Below, piece by piece: positions 19,886 to 28,663 of a stretch of 64,000 nucleotides of DNA. Where the stretch lies: NCBI RefSeq assembly GCF_024449095.1, contig NZ_CP024627.1, positions 620,001 through 684,000 on the forward strand, written 5' to 3'. This DNA is from Vibrio coralliilyticus. GTDB taxonomy: Bacteria; Pseudomonadota; Gammaproteobacteria; Enterobacterales; Vibrionaceae. Numbering within the stretch: position 1 is the stretch's first letter; each line of letters starts with the position of its first letter. Under the pieces are notes generated by a model, which did not search any database, had not been told where the DNA came from, and worked only from the letters and a program-made list of their open reading frames with translations. Made by a program: the position numbers and the translations under genes.

Positions 19886-20887
19886 TTAGGTGGCTTTCTC
19901 TACCGAGTTTCTTCGCACTACAGTAGGTGAGAAGATCATTGTGCCACTCTCTAAAGGGTCTTGACTCGCCAAAGACAATGCAAGACGAGCGGCTTTATCG
20001 GCCATCATTTGAATCGGGTAACGTACAGTTGTGAGGTGAGGATGTACATAGCGCGCAATTAAGCCATCATCGAAGCCCATCATCGACACCTGCTGCGGTA
20101 CTTGAATACCATTTGCATCAAGAACCGATAGTGCACCTGCTGCCATGTAATCGTTGTAAGCGATTATCCCACTGATTTCTAGTGACTTAGTCAGCAAATT
20201 GGTCATGGCAACTTCACCACCATCGTTATTCGGCTCTCCGTATTCGATATAGCTGGTTGGCAACTCAATATCATGATCTCTCAATGCAGCAAGGTATCCT
20301 TCAATGCGTTGCTGTGAGTCTTCGATGGCATGGTTAGAGGCAACACAGGCAATCTTGGTATGACCGTGACGAATCAAGTATTCCGTTGCTAGGTAAGCCC
20401 CTTTATGGTTGTCGAGCGAGATACAACGTTCCGCCAACTGAGGTATATGACGATTGATGATGACCATACCTTTGACTTCTTTGGCGTAGCCAATCAATTC
20501 TTCATCGGACAGGCCTTTAGCATGGATGACGAGGGCATCACAGCGATTGTTAATCAGAAGCTCGATCGCTTTTCGCTCTTGCTCCGCGTCGTGATAACCA
20601 TTGCCAATCAAAATATGTTTACCATGTTCATGAGCAACAGTGTCGACGGCTTTAACTAAAGTGCCAAAAAACGGATCGGAGACATCACTAACCAGCACAC
20701 CCATGGTATTGGTACTTTGACTGACTAATGCGCGTGCAGCAGCATTGGGACGATAGCCAAGCTTTTTCATTGCTTTGGTGACGGAGTCAATGGACGACTG
20801 GCTAGCTTTCGGGGATTTGTTGATTACGCGAGAAACCGTTGCGACAGAAACGCCCGCTTCTTTTGCTACGTCCTTGATCGTTGCCAT
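19886..20887 (-). CDS. galR: Galactose operon repressor GalR
   Basis: 333 residues, LacI family. The start MATIKDVAKEAGVSVATVSR and the segments DVSDPFFGTLVKAV, LIGNGYH and SPTVVRRNSV track E. coli GalR closely along the whole length. It represses galETKM until galactose binds; its likely operator before galE lies at 8323-8338. A second, weaker operator-like site at 21011-21026, upstream of galR itself, suggests autoregulation. It is detached from the gal operon by about 7 kb. Confidence 0.9.
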   Translation of the reverse strand: MATIKDVAKEAGVSVATVSRVINKSPKASQSSIDSVTKAMKKLGYRPNAAARALVSQSTNTMGVLVSDVSDPFFGTLVKAVDTVAHEHGKHILIGNGYHDAEQERKAIELLINNRCDALVIHAKGLSDEELIGYAKEVKGMVIINRHIPQLAERCISLDNHKGAYLATEYLIRHGHTKIACVASNHAIEDSQQRIEGYLAALRDHDIELPTSYIEYGEPNNDGGEVAMTNLLTKSLEISGIIAYNDYMAAGALSVLDANGIQVPQQVSMMGFDDGLIARYVHPHLTTVRYPIQMMADKAARLALSLASQDPLESGTMIFSPTVVRRNSVEKAT

Positions 20888-21496
20888 CTTTTTACCTCAT
20901 AGATTGAACCTGAACATTAAACACTGTTTGTGAAAGTGAAGCAATTTGAGACATTTCTTACTGTGATAGATACAATTTTTACCACTTTTAATAGTAAGAT
21001 CTAAGCTTTAGTGTAAACGTTATCTTTTTAGTGAGATTTATTTAGGCTTTATTATGGATGCGATCGCTGACACTGATTTTTCAAAACAGGAGAGGCGTAC
21101 AGGCAAGAGCATTTAAGTTGTCCGTCATCAGAATGCGGACAAACTGTCATGGTTCAAATCAATGTAGGGGAAGGCGACGGTAGGCCGTGACAAGCCTAGT
21201 GCCTACTACTCTGAACAAGAGCTGATGAGCAAAAATGTGGTGAGGTTATGTAATTCCACTAAGCCAAGGGCGAAGTAAAAACTCTAAATGTCTGTTGCTG
21301 TGTTCTTAAACCAGTGACGAGTATTATTTAGCCAAGAGTTGCCATCTACACTTTGTGAGTAAATCCAGTCTTATCATTTATTTGGTGGATGTGATTTGGG
21401 TCACCATATGAAATATTGATGGTTTTATTTTTTAGCAATATACCTATATTCACCCGCTGGCTTTTTCTCAAGCCGTATACAGAAATAGGAATTAGA
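20888..21496. other. Gap between galR and the outer-membrane protein gene
   Basis: 609 bases without a gene. The left 130 bases are the galR promoter with the operator-like site. Bases about 21060-21400 are less AT-rich than the surroundings, contain no convincing frame, and hold only short dyads such as GTAGGC and GCCTAC. I see no named feature there; a small RNA or a decayed gene is possible. Confidence 0.4.
21011..21026. promoter_or_regulatory. GalR-type operator-like site upstream of galR
   Basis: GTGTAAACGTTATCTT agrees with GTGKAANCGNTTNCAC except at three right-hand positions. It is 124 bases before the galR ATG, on the upstream side. Confidence 0.5.
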
Positions 21497-22114
21497 ATGA
21501 ATAAACAATTATTAGCGGCTCTAATAGCGGCCGTGTCATTTCAGGCAGTTGGTGCGGAAAGCGTAGAGACACAGCAAGCTGGACGTGGTCACCTTGCAAA
21601 TGGCTGGTATTTAGGCGCAGATATCATTAGTACTGATCTAGACAGTGACTTCCGGGGGCAGTCTCTTGAGGAAGTATCAAGTACTAGCCTTGCTTTATCC
21701 GTTGGCTACAACTTTAAGTTAACAGAGGCGTTTGTCGTAGGATTAGAAGGTGAATACTCTAACTATGGTAAGTTCGATCTAGTGGACGTCCCTCTGCAAG
21801 CGGTATCTGGTCTTACAGTTAGAAGTACTGATATTTCAGCATTTACAATTAACCTGAAACCAAAGTACTTTGTTTCGGGGTCTGATTTTTACCTAGGTGG
21901 CACATTAGGTTTTGGCACATACCATGCTGAAATTGAAACTGATCAGGTTAACGATTCAGCATCAGATACCGGTTTTACTTACGGTGTAGAGGCGGGTTAT
22001 GCATTAAACAACAACTGGCTTCTAAGTGCCGGATACCGTTCTTCGGCTGCCGATATCGATGGTTTCGATATTGAAATGAGCACGCTTTACGCTGGTATTG
22101 ATTACAAGTTCTAA
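21497..22114 (+). CDS. Small outer-membrane beta-barrel protein
   Basis: 205 residues. I start it at the ATG at 21497, which follows AGGAAT and gives a proper signal peptide (MNKQLLAALIAAVSFQAVGA). The open frame extends upstream but would put a non-signal segment in front. The mature protein alternates polar and hydrophobic residues and ends in a barrel-type strand (STLYAGIDYKF, terminal Phe), the signal read by the BAM machinery. The pattern suggests an eight-stranded porin/OmpA-like barrel. No specific function can be given; it is a single gene closed by a hairpin terminator. Confidence 0.8.
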   Translation: MNKQLLAALIAAVSFQAVGAESVETQQAGRGHLANGWYLGADIISTDLDSDFRGQSLEEVSSTSLALSVGYNFKLTEAFVVGLEGEYSNYGKFDLVDVPLQAVSGLTVRSTDISAFTINLKPKYFVSGSDFYLGGTLGFGTYHAEIETDQVNDSASDTGFTYGVEAGYALNNNWLLSAGYRSSAADIDGFDIEMSTLYAGIDYKF

Positions 22115-22135
22115 CCGCTTTTATTACCGAATTGA

Positions 22136-22158
22136 AAAGGGAGCATTACGCTCCCTTT
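22136..22158. terminator. Bidirectional terminator
   Basis: AAAGGGAGC (22136-22144), loop ATTAC, GCTCCCTTT (22150-22158). It follows the barrel gene and overlaps the last codons of the convergent cyclotransferase gene; both strands have A/T-rich tails. Confidence 0.75.
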
Positions 22159-22700
22159 ATTAGTTTATCAATCACCGGATAATGGTGTTCTTCTACGCCG
22201 GCGAGGTTGCCATACTTAGGTGCATGCCGGTCGTCTTCTCGTGGGAAGTGCCAGCCGATGGTGTGCTGAATAAATTGTTTGGCAAATTGTTCGGAAATCT
22301 CCAGACACCCTGCTAATACGGTATCGACATAGGTTTGCATGATAGGGCTCAGGCTACATGGTGGCTCTGGGTTGTCTTTGATATACACCCAAACCTGATC
22401 ATTGGCATGAAATGGGTTATCGCACTCAAGCTGTGAATGGGGGACTTCCACTCGATGGTAGCCTCGTTCGCGAACATCAAATTCATTTAGCTCATCTTCG
22501 CTGATTTCGAGTAATACGCCATTAACTAAACCTTCGCCTTTATTTACGACCAGCGGCGAAAGGATATAACTGTCATCCACTTTACCCCAGTAGCGTTTGA
22601 AGCCGTGAGCGATGGCAGGTAAAGCTTGGGCGGTTTTTCCTGTCAGTTGTCTCGATGCGGAGTTCATTAAACTGCCGTAGCCAAAGATGTAAATTGCCAT
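22146..22700 (-). CDS. Gamma-glutamylcyclotransferase-family protein
   Basis: 184 residues from the ATG at 22700, which has GAGGG in good position; an upstream in-frame start would precede this site. The N-terminus IFGYGSLMNSASR is the GGCT-fold substrate loop (YGSL motif). Members cleave gamma-glutamyl amide bonds, as in glutathione degradation by ChaC, or open related cyclic products, in the cytoplasm. The later part (WGKVDD, ERGYHRVEV) also fits the family. I cannot say whether glutathione is the substrate. It is a single gene. Confidence 0.75.
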   Translation of the reverse strand: MAIYIFGYGSLMNSASRQLTGKTAQALPAIAHGFKRYWGKVDDSYILSPLVVNKGEGLVNGVLLEISEDELNEFDVRERGYHRVEVPHSQLECDNPFHANDQVWVYIKDNPEPPCSLSPIMQTYVDTVLAGCLEISEQFAKQFIQHTIGWHFPREDDRHAPKYGNLAGVEEHHYPVIDKLIKGA

Positions 22701-22754
22701 GTATTTTCCCTCTGTGTTCAACAAACAACCTAAAGGTTTTTATCACAAAAGAAA

Positions 22755-22776
22755 AGACCCCGTAAAAACGGGGTCT
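22755..22776 (-). terminator. Terminator of the fructose-type PTS gene
   Basis: AGACCCCG (22755-22762) and CGGGGTCT (22769-22776), 8-bp stem and 6-base loop. On the minus strand it is followed by TTTCTTTTG, 38 bases beyond the PTS gene stop. Confidence 0.88.
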
Positions 22777-22813
22777 GAATAGCGCGCAAAATAGGGGGAT
22801 GGCGCTTAAATGA

Positions 22814-24709
22814 TTAAGCGGTTGCTAGCTGTGCTTTCGCTTTACGCATTTTCTTAAGTGAAATACAGGTTAAGGCGGTCACGACGGTACCTGCCGCCAT
22901 ACAAACCAGTGCCATCAATGGTAGGTTCATAGCGCCAAGTAGTGCGACAACCGGACCACCGTGTGCGACGCTGTTGGTGATGCCAAATGAGAATGCCATT
23001 ACGGCTGCTACCATAGAGCCAAGCACGTTAGCAGGAATCACAGACATTGGGTCTTGTGCGGCAAAGGGAATTGCGCCTTCTGAAATACCGACTAGGCCCA
23101 TGGCGCCAGCCGCTTTACCAGCTTCGATTTCTGATTCTTCAAATAGATTGAATTTACGACCAAGGAAAGTGGCTAGACCCATACCAAGAGGTGCTACAGG
23201 AATCGCACAGGCCATAGCGCCCATAAATTGCGTCTGACCACTGGCGATCATGCCGACAGAGAACAAGAATGCGACTTTGTTGAACGGCCCACCCATATCA
23301 AAACCAGCCATACCACCTAAGACAATTCCCAACAGAATCACACTGCCGGTACTCATGCTGACTAACATCGCATTCAGGCCGTCCATTAAGCTTGCAATGG
23401 GGGCACCAATGACGAAGATGAACAGGCTGGAGATAAACAAAGAGCCTAGGATTGGTGCAATCATAATAGGCACCAATGGCTGAATAAATTTATGGTAGTT
23501 GATGCTCGTCAGCCATTTAACAAAATAGCCAACCAGTAGGCCTGCAACGATGGCTCCGATAAAGCCTGTGCCAGCTTCCGCACCATAGAAAGAACCATTG
23601 TTCGCAATCCAGCCACCGATTAATCCTGGTGCGAGACCTGGACGATCTGCAATCGCATAGGCGATATAACCGGCTAAGATAGGGATCATCAAGGTGAATG
23701 AAACCACACCGACATCTAGGACCTTTTGCCATATGCTGCCTTCAGGAATCGCCATTCCTGCAGATGTTGGCTCGCCACCAATGGCCAGTGCAAGTGCGAT
23801 CAGCAGACCACCTGTGACCACAAATGGAATCATGTGCGAAACACCATTCATCAGGTAGCGGTATAAATCACTGCGTGTACTCGAAGCTGTTGCTTCTACG
23901 CTTTGGCTCTCTTCTTTGGCTGTAAAGTGTGGTGCTTGCAGCGCTTTTCCTATCAATCCCTTGGCATCGCTGATTGGGGCTTTGACGTTGGTTATGATGA
24001 CTTTTTTCCCAGTGAAACGATTCATATCAACCTGTTTATCGCAGGCGACAATGATAGCATCAGCTTGAGCTATCTCTTCTGCACTCGGCGTGTTTTTTAC
24101 CCCTATAGAACCATTGGTTTCAACTTTGATTTTATAGCCAAGTTCAGCGGCACCTTTCTCTAAGGCTTCGGCAGCTAAGTAAGTGTGCGCGACCCCAGCT
24201 GGGCAGCCGGTAACACCAATTAAAAAGCCTTGATCAGTTTCAGGGTTATCTTGCTGACTTCGTGGTTTGGCGAGCAGTAATTCCAATGCCTCTCCAGTAG
24301 AGCTAGCCTGCATAAATTGCTCGATAAATCCGTCTTCGATCAGTTTTGAAGAGAGTTCAGCCAGCACCTCGATATGATGATCGGCACCACCATCAGGAGA
24401 GGCAATCATAAAGAATAGTTTACTCGGCTGACCGTCTTCCGCGCCGTACTCTATCCCTTGGCGGCTAATACCAATCGCGACAGCGGGCTTGGAAACCGCG
24501 GCACTTTTGGCATGTGGTAGTGCGACGCCGTCTTCAAAACCAGTATTACCAACATCTTCTCGAGCCAGAATGTCGTTGAGGAATTGAGTTTTGTCACTGA
24601 TGCGGTGGTTGCTACTTAGTAGGTCGATCAGTTCTTCGAACACTTCCTGTTTGGTTGTTGCCTGGAGATCTAAGCAAATCAACTCTTTATTGATTAAATC
24701 TGTGATCAT
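22814..24709 (-). CDS. PTS fructose/mannose-type EIIABC permease
   Basis: 631 residues with three PTS domains in one chain. EIIA is at about 1-150 (phospho-His66 in ALPHAKS), EIIB at about 162-260 (phospho-Cys169 in GVTGCPAGVAHTY) and the membrane EIIC at about 280-625 with multiple helices. It imports and phosphorylates a hexose, most likely fructose or mannose, with phosphate passed from HPr. It stands alone: there is no 1-phosphofructokinase or FPr gene beside it as in a classical fruBKA operon, so it could be the mannose-type paralogue known in vibrios. The ATG follows GAGAT. Confidence 0.9.
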   Translation of the reverse strand: MITDLINKELICLDLQATTKQEVFEELIDLLSSNHRISDKTQFLNDILAREDVGNTGFEDGVALPHAKSAAVSKPAVAIGISRQGIEYGAEDGQPSKLFFMIASPDGGADHHIEVLAELSSKLIEDGFIEQFMQASSTGEALELLLAKPRSQQDNPETDQGFLIGVTGCPAGVAHTYLAAEALEKGAAELGYKIKVETNGSIGVKNTPSAEEIAQADAIIVACDKQVDMNRFTGKKVIITNVKAPISDAKGLIGKALQAPHFTAKEESQSVEATASSTRSDLYRYLMNGVSHMIPFVVTGGLLIALALAIGGEPTSAGMAIPEGSIWQKVLDVGVVSFTLMIPILAGYIAYAIADRPGLAPGLIGGWIANNGSFYGAEAGTGFIGAIVAGLLVGYFVKWLTSINYHKFIQPLVPIMIAPILGSLFISSLFIFVIGAPIASLMDGLNAMLVSMSTGSVILLGIVLGGMAGFDMGGPFNKVAFLFSVGMIASGQTQFMGAMACAIPVAPLGMGLATFLGRKFNLFEESEIEAGKAAGAMGLVGISEGAIPFAAQDPMSVIPANVLGSMVAAVMAFSFGITNSVAHGGPVVALLGAMNLPLMALVCMAAGTVVTALTCISLKKMRKAKAQLATA

Positions 24710-25199
24710 CTCGTTTACCCCGATTGGTTCCGAACTGTGCGGAACTTGTTTTTTATCTGAGGGTGATTGTGGAGGAAACGGTCAACAAATTTTAGTGTAT
24801 TAGAAATGCATTTACTGGATTATTGTAACTATGAATTTGGAGTGTGATCTTACTCAATAATTGATCTAACTGTGATTAATTGAATTATTTCAATTTAATT
24901 TATTTAATATCAGTTATTTATTTTTATTATTTTCTGTTTTTATTCTTTGGTTTTAAAGTAAAAATATTAGAAACTAGAGTTTAGTAACTCTATTTTTTGG
25001 GGTGGTTTTGGTTCATTAAACGTGTCAAAAACCTTTAAATTACCAAGTGTGTCTTAATGACCTCTACGTTTTCTTTTGTATCCCTAGTAAAGAGTCATAA
25101 AGACACTATTTTATTTTTAATCTGTTGAATTATGGTTGATTTAAGACTGGAATGAATATTGCTGTTAGATAGTTAGATTCAATATTTGGAGTGACCATT
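24710..25199. other. AT-rich divergent promoter region, PTS gene and nnrS
   Basis: 490 bases, very AT-rich between 24830 and 25190. It must contain both promoters. I see a small palindrome AAATGCATTT near 24805 but no complete FNR, NsrR or Cra site that I would defend. Confidence 0.45.
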
Positions 25200-26384
25200 G
25201 TGCTCAATATTACTGACAAAAAAGTCGAAGAAGCCATTCCGCCGATTTTACGTCTGGGGTTCCGGCCCTTCTTTTTGCTTGGGGCCGTTTATGCTGTTAT
25301 TGCTATCGCCTTGTGGGTATGGATGTTTCAAAACGGCCAGCCTGCGGCGTTAAAGGTACCTGCTTTGTGGTGGCATGTGCATGAGATGCTGTTTGGTTTC
25401 TCGATGGCGATTGTGGTGGGGTTTGTCTTGACCGCAGTCCAAAACTGGACGGGAATCAATGGCACCAAGCACCATAGATTGGCGCTACTGGTTGGCTTGT
25501 GGTTGCTTCCGCGTGTGCTGTTCTGGACACCTACGCCTTTGTGGTTGATTTCATCGATAGAGGCTCTGTTTATCGCTTTTGCTGCTTATGAAGTTGGCAG
25601 TCGAGTGATCAAAGCCAAAGGGTGGAAAAATCTGTTCTTTGTGCCCTTGTTTGTTTTGGCGATTGCGGCGAACTTTGCCAGCTACGCGACCATTAAGGGG
25701 ATGCCGCCGTTTCCTTCTTCAGCGGTCTGGCAGGCAATGTTGTGGTGGTTTACGATTTTACTGTCGGTGATGGGCGGGCGAGTGATCCCATTCTTCACAG
25801 CTCGGCGATTTAATTTTGATAAACCACAGCCGATGACTTGGCTAGAATGGACGGCAAACCTACCGCTGGTCAGTTTATTTATTCTGAGCTTTTTCCCTGT
25901 CACTTTTGCTCAGCTTGGGCCTTCTCTGATGGTCATTTCCGGTTTAGCACATTTAGTACGTGTGATTAGATGGCAGCCGTGGCGCACCGTTAAAGAGCCG
26001 CTGGTATGGGCACTACATTTAGCTTACTTGTGTATTCCGGTCAGCCTATTATTGAGAGGGTTACTCGATAACCCATTTGCGGGCCACAATATGTTGCATC
26101 TGTTTGCGATTGGAGCGCTCGGTGGTTTGATACTGGCGATGATAGCTCGTGTAACCATGGGGCATACTGGGCGAGCAATTTATCAGGGGCCAAATATGGC
26201 GTTAGCATTCGCTATGCTGACGGCAGCTGCGTTAGTTCGTAGTGTTGGTGTAGTTCTGTGGCCAGCCCAAATGATGTTGATGATCGATATCAGCGGGTTG
26301 TTGTGGGTGCTGGCGTTTACTCTGTATGTGATTAAGTTTGGCCCTATGTTGCTAAAAGCGAGAGTTGATGGTCATCCCGGTTAA
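25200..26384 (+). CDS. nnrS: NnrS family haem/copper membrane protein
   Basis: 394 residues, about 12 membrane helices with the NnrS pattern: LRLGFRPFFLLGAVYA near the N-terminus, LWWHVHEMLFGFSMA, GGRVIPFFTARRFN and HLFAIGALGGLILAMIARVTMGHTGR. NnrS proteins protect cells from nitrosative stress, and purified ones bind haem and copper. I chose the GTG at 25200 because GGAG at 25188-25191 sits 8 bases before it; the GTG at 25191 overlaps that site. In other vibrios NnrS is under NO-sensing NsrR; no clear site was found here. Confidence 0.9.
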   Translation: MLNITDKKVEEAIPPILRLGFRPFFLLGAVYAVIAIALWVWMFQNGQPAALKVPALWWHVHEMLFGFSMAIVVGFVLTAVQNWTGINGTKHHRLALLVGLWLLPRVLFWTPTPLWLISSIEALFIAFAAYEVGSRVIKAKGWKNLFFVPLFVLAIAANFASYATIKGMPPFPSSAVWQAMLWWFTILLSVMGGRVIPFFTARRFNFDKPQPMTWLEWTANLPLVSLFILSFFPVTFAQLGPSLMVISGLAHLVRVIRWQPWRTVKEPLVWALHLAYLCIPVSLLLRGLLDNPFAGHNMLHLFAIGALGGLILAMIARVTMGHTGRAIYQGPNMALAFAMLTAAALVRSVGVVLWPAQMMLMIDISGLLWVLAFTLYVIKFGPMLLKARVDGHPG

Positions 26385-26439
26385 GTAGGTAACGGCTGCA
26401 TTCGCGTGCTGGTCGATTCACTTAGCAGAAAAATAAAAA

Positions 26440-26463
26440 GGGTTGATGCATACACATCAACCC
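26440..26463. terminator. Bidirectional terminator, nnrS and dapD
   Basis: GGGTTGATG (26440-26448) and CATCAACCC (26455-26463). On the minus strand it is followed by TTTTTATTTTT and ends dapD; on the plus strand by TTCTTCTG and serves nnrS. Confidence 0.9.
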
Positions 26464-26484
26464 TTCTTCTGTTCAGCTACCTGC

Positions 26485-27516
26485 TTAGTTATTGCTGTGT
26501 AGCTCAGAGTTCAGCTCTACTGCAGTTTTGTTCGCCAGACATTCAATCTGACCAGTCACTGAGTTGCGACGGAACAGCAAGTCAGACACGCCAGCTAGGT
26601 CGCGTGCTTTCACCACTTCCACTTCGTTGCCTTCTGAATCCAGCATACGAACCTTAGCACCCGCAGTGACATACAGACCAGACTCAACAGTACAACGATC
26701 GCCCAGTGGGAAACCAAGGCCTGCGTTTGCGCCTAGCAGTGAACTTTCACCGATAGAAACGACAACTGAACCACCACCAGATAGCGTACCCATGATTGAA
26801 GCACCACCACCGATATCAGAGCCGTTACCAACTACAACGCCAGCAGATATACGGCCTTCAACCATGCTCACACCAGTTGTACCCGCGTTGAAGTTGATGA
26901 AGCCTTCATGCATAACGGTTGTGCCTTCGCCAACATGAGCGCCAAGTCGAACGCGTGAAGTATCAGCGATACGAACACCAGCAGGCACCACGTAATCGAC
27001 CATTTTAGGGAATTTGTCGACACAATCGACAGAAAGGTTGCGGCCTGCTAGGCGTGCTTCAATTTGGCGTTCAGCCAGCTCTGGCAGATCGATAGGGCCT
27101 TCGTTGGTCCAAGCAATGTTGTGCAGTAGACCGAAGATACCGTCAAGCACAGTACCATGAGGTTGAACTAGGCGGTTAGAGATCAGTTGTAGCTTAAGGA
27201 AGCCTTCAGCTACAGAAGCTGGCTTCTCATCAGTTGCTAGAATAACTAGCACCAGCGGTTGTGAAGACTCTGCTGCTTTAGCTGCGAATGAGGCGTTTGC
27301 AGCATCACCGTTTGCTTCGAATGCACCAGCAAGTTCTGCACTTTGTGCCGCAGAGATTTCGATCGCTTGGTTGCCTTGCTCGTAACCCGCTACTTTTGCG
27401 ACAGCGTCTACTAGTGCGTCCGACGGGTTAAGAACTGGGTTTGGGAAAAATGCTTCAATTATTTTTCCATCGCGGTTTTTGGTTGCCGTACCGAAGGCTA
27501 GAGAAAAGTAAGCCAT
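26485..27516 (-). CDS. dapD: Tetrahydrodipicolinate N-succinyltransferase
   Basis: 343 residues, the long DapD form found in vibrios. It transfers succinyl from succinyl-CoA to tetrahydrodipicolinate in the succinylase branch of lysine and diaminopimelate synthesis. The C-terminal half is a left-handed beta-helix made of hexapeptide repeats, seen from about residue 180 in RLGAHVGEGTTVMHEGFIN and GNGSDIGGGASIMGTLSGGG. The N-terminal domain before it is specific to the family. The start ATG has GGAG upstream. It is a single gene with its own terminator. Confidence 0.94.
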   Translation of the reverse strand: MAYFSLAFGTATKNRDGKIIEAFFPNPVLNPSDALVDAVAKVAGYEQGNQAIEISAAQSAELAGAFEANGDAANASFAAKAAESSQPLVLVILATDEKPASVAEGFLKLQLISNRLVQPHGTVLDGIFGLLHNIAWTNEGPIDLPELAERQIEARLAGRNLSVDCVDKFPKMVDYVVPAGVRIADTSRVRLGAHVGEGTTVMHEGFINFNAGTTGVSMVEGRISAGVVVGNGSDIGGGASIMGTLSGGGSVVVSIGESSLLGANAGLGFPLGDRCTVESGLYVTAGAKVRMLDSEGNEVEVVKARDLAGVSDLLFRRNSVTGQIECLANKTAVELNSELHSNN

Positions 27517-27856
27517 GTTGAATCTCCGTGTAGTAATCGTCAGTCAGGAAGAGTGAACTCTTCCTCCAAATCAGTTGAGTTCATCATAAAGAGAGCTTTT
27601 TCGACTTTAAAGAGCGGAAACAGATAAAGTCTGTAGGTCGATACGTTTTGTCTCTTTAGCGATACCTTGTCTTTTTATCTATATAGAGAAGTTGTGGGAT
27701 GATAATGTTCATTGAGTGTGAAAGCGAAATAAAAAGAGCCCGAAACTGAGTTTCGGGCTCTTTAAATAAGACTTTACTTTAAACTGATTGGCGTTTGCTT
27801 TTTAGCTTTATATTGTCCAACCAAAACACCCGTTGAGCTTGGGTGCGAAAGCAAAA
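27517..27856. other. Gap between prx2 and dapD
   Basis: 340 bases. It holds the dapD promoter (27517 upward) and the peroxiredoxin terminator at 27733-27763. No frame of note was seen. Confidence 0.5.
27733..27763 (-). terminator. Terminator of the peroxiredoxin gene
   Basis: AAAGAGCCCGAAAC (27733-27746) and GTTTCGGGCTCTTT (27750-27763), a 14-bp stem with a 3-base loop, 94 bases after the prx2 stop in its direction of reading. Confidence 0.85.
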
Positions 27857-28465
27857 TTACTTGCTTAGGTCTGCTGCGTGCTCAGATAGGAAAGCGGCAA
27901 CACCTTTTGGAGATGCGTCCATACCTGCTTTACCTTCTTCCCACTGTGCAGGACATACTTCACCGTTCTTCTGGTGGAAGTTTAGAGCGTCAACCATGCG
28001 TAGCATTTCGTCGATGTTACGGCCTAGTGGTAGGTCGTTAACAACTTGGTGACGTACAACGCCTTCTTCGTCGATTAGGAAAGAACCACGGAAAGCAACG
28101 CCTGCTTCTGGGTGCTCAACGTCGTATGCTTTACAGATTTCGTGCTTAACGTCAGCAACTAGTGGGTACTTAACTTGACCGATACCGCCATCTTCGATAG
28201 CAGTGTTACGCCATGCGTTGTGAGAGAACTGAGAATCGATAGAAACACCGATTACTTCAACACCTTTAGCTTGGAAATCAGCTAGACGGTTGTCGAAAGC
28301 GATTAGCTCAGATGGGCAAACGAAAGTGAAATCTAGTGGGTAGAAGAAAACAACCGCTTTCTTACCTTTAGTGAACTCTGCAAAGTTGAAGTTATCAACG
28401 ATCTCACCGTTACCTAGAACAGCTGCAGCAGTAAAATCTGGGGCTTGACGACCTACTAGTACCAT
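27857..28465 (-). CDS. prx2: Typical 2-Cys peroxiredoxin (AhpC/Prx type)
   Basis: 202 residues from the ATG at 28465, which has AGGAG 7 bases upstream. An open frame extends 75 codons further upstream but lacks any conserved sequence. The peroxidatic Cys50 lies in DFTFVCPSE and the resolving Cys171 in GEVCPAQW, so it reduces H2O2 and organic peroxides in the cytoplasm as a 2-Cys enzyme. It is divergent from an OxyR-type regulator with the OxyR2 signature, matching the prx2-oxyR2 arrangement known from Vibrio vulnificus (from memory). No ahpF reductase is adjacent. Confidence 0.9.
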   Translation of the reverse strand: MVLVGRQAPDFTAAAVLGNGEIVDNFNFAEFTKGKKAVVFFYPLDFTFVCPSELIAFDNRLADFQAKGVEVIGVSIDSQFSHNAWRNTAIEDGGIGQVKYPLVADVKHEICKAYDVEHPEAGVAFRGSFLIDEEGVVRHQVVNDLPLGRNIDEMLRMVDALNFHQKNGEVCPAQWEEGKAGMDASPKGVAAFLSEHAADLSK

Positions 28466-28607
28466 TTTTTTGCTCCTAAAATATATGGTTAGTTCCAAAC
28501 CAATTGATTCGTTTTTGGTTTGGTCCGTGTTTGTACGCGACAAACTATAGTACAGATTGTAGTATGGAAAAAAGCGAAATAAATAGATTGAGTTAATCGA
28601 AAAAAGC

Positions 28608-28627
28608 GATAATGCTAAACCATTATC
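28608..28627. promoter_or_regulatory. Candidate OxyR2-binding dyad
   Basis: GATAATG (28608-28614) and CATTATC (28621-28627), 7-bp inverted repeat spaced by 6, containing an ATA-N-TAT pattern that LysR-type proteins favour. It lies between prx2 and oxyR2, 36 bases before the oxyR2 ATG. Confidence 0.45.
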
Positions 28628-28663
28628 TTGATCACTGGATGAGCTGTAGTTACATATAGAATT

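Noticed and set aside
23974..24163. Plus-strand frames inside the PTS gene
   Set aside because: Mirror frames of a strongly coding minus-strand gene with no conserved motif or ribosome site.
24799..24815. AAATGCATTT palindrome as an NsrR site for nnrS
   Set aside because: It is nearly 400 bases from nnrS and matches only the centre of the longer NsrR motif as I know it.
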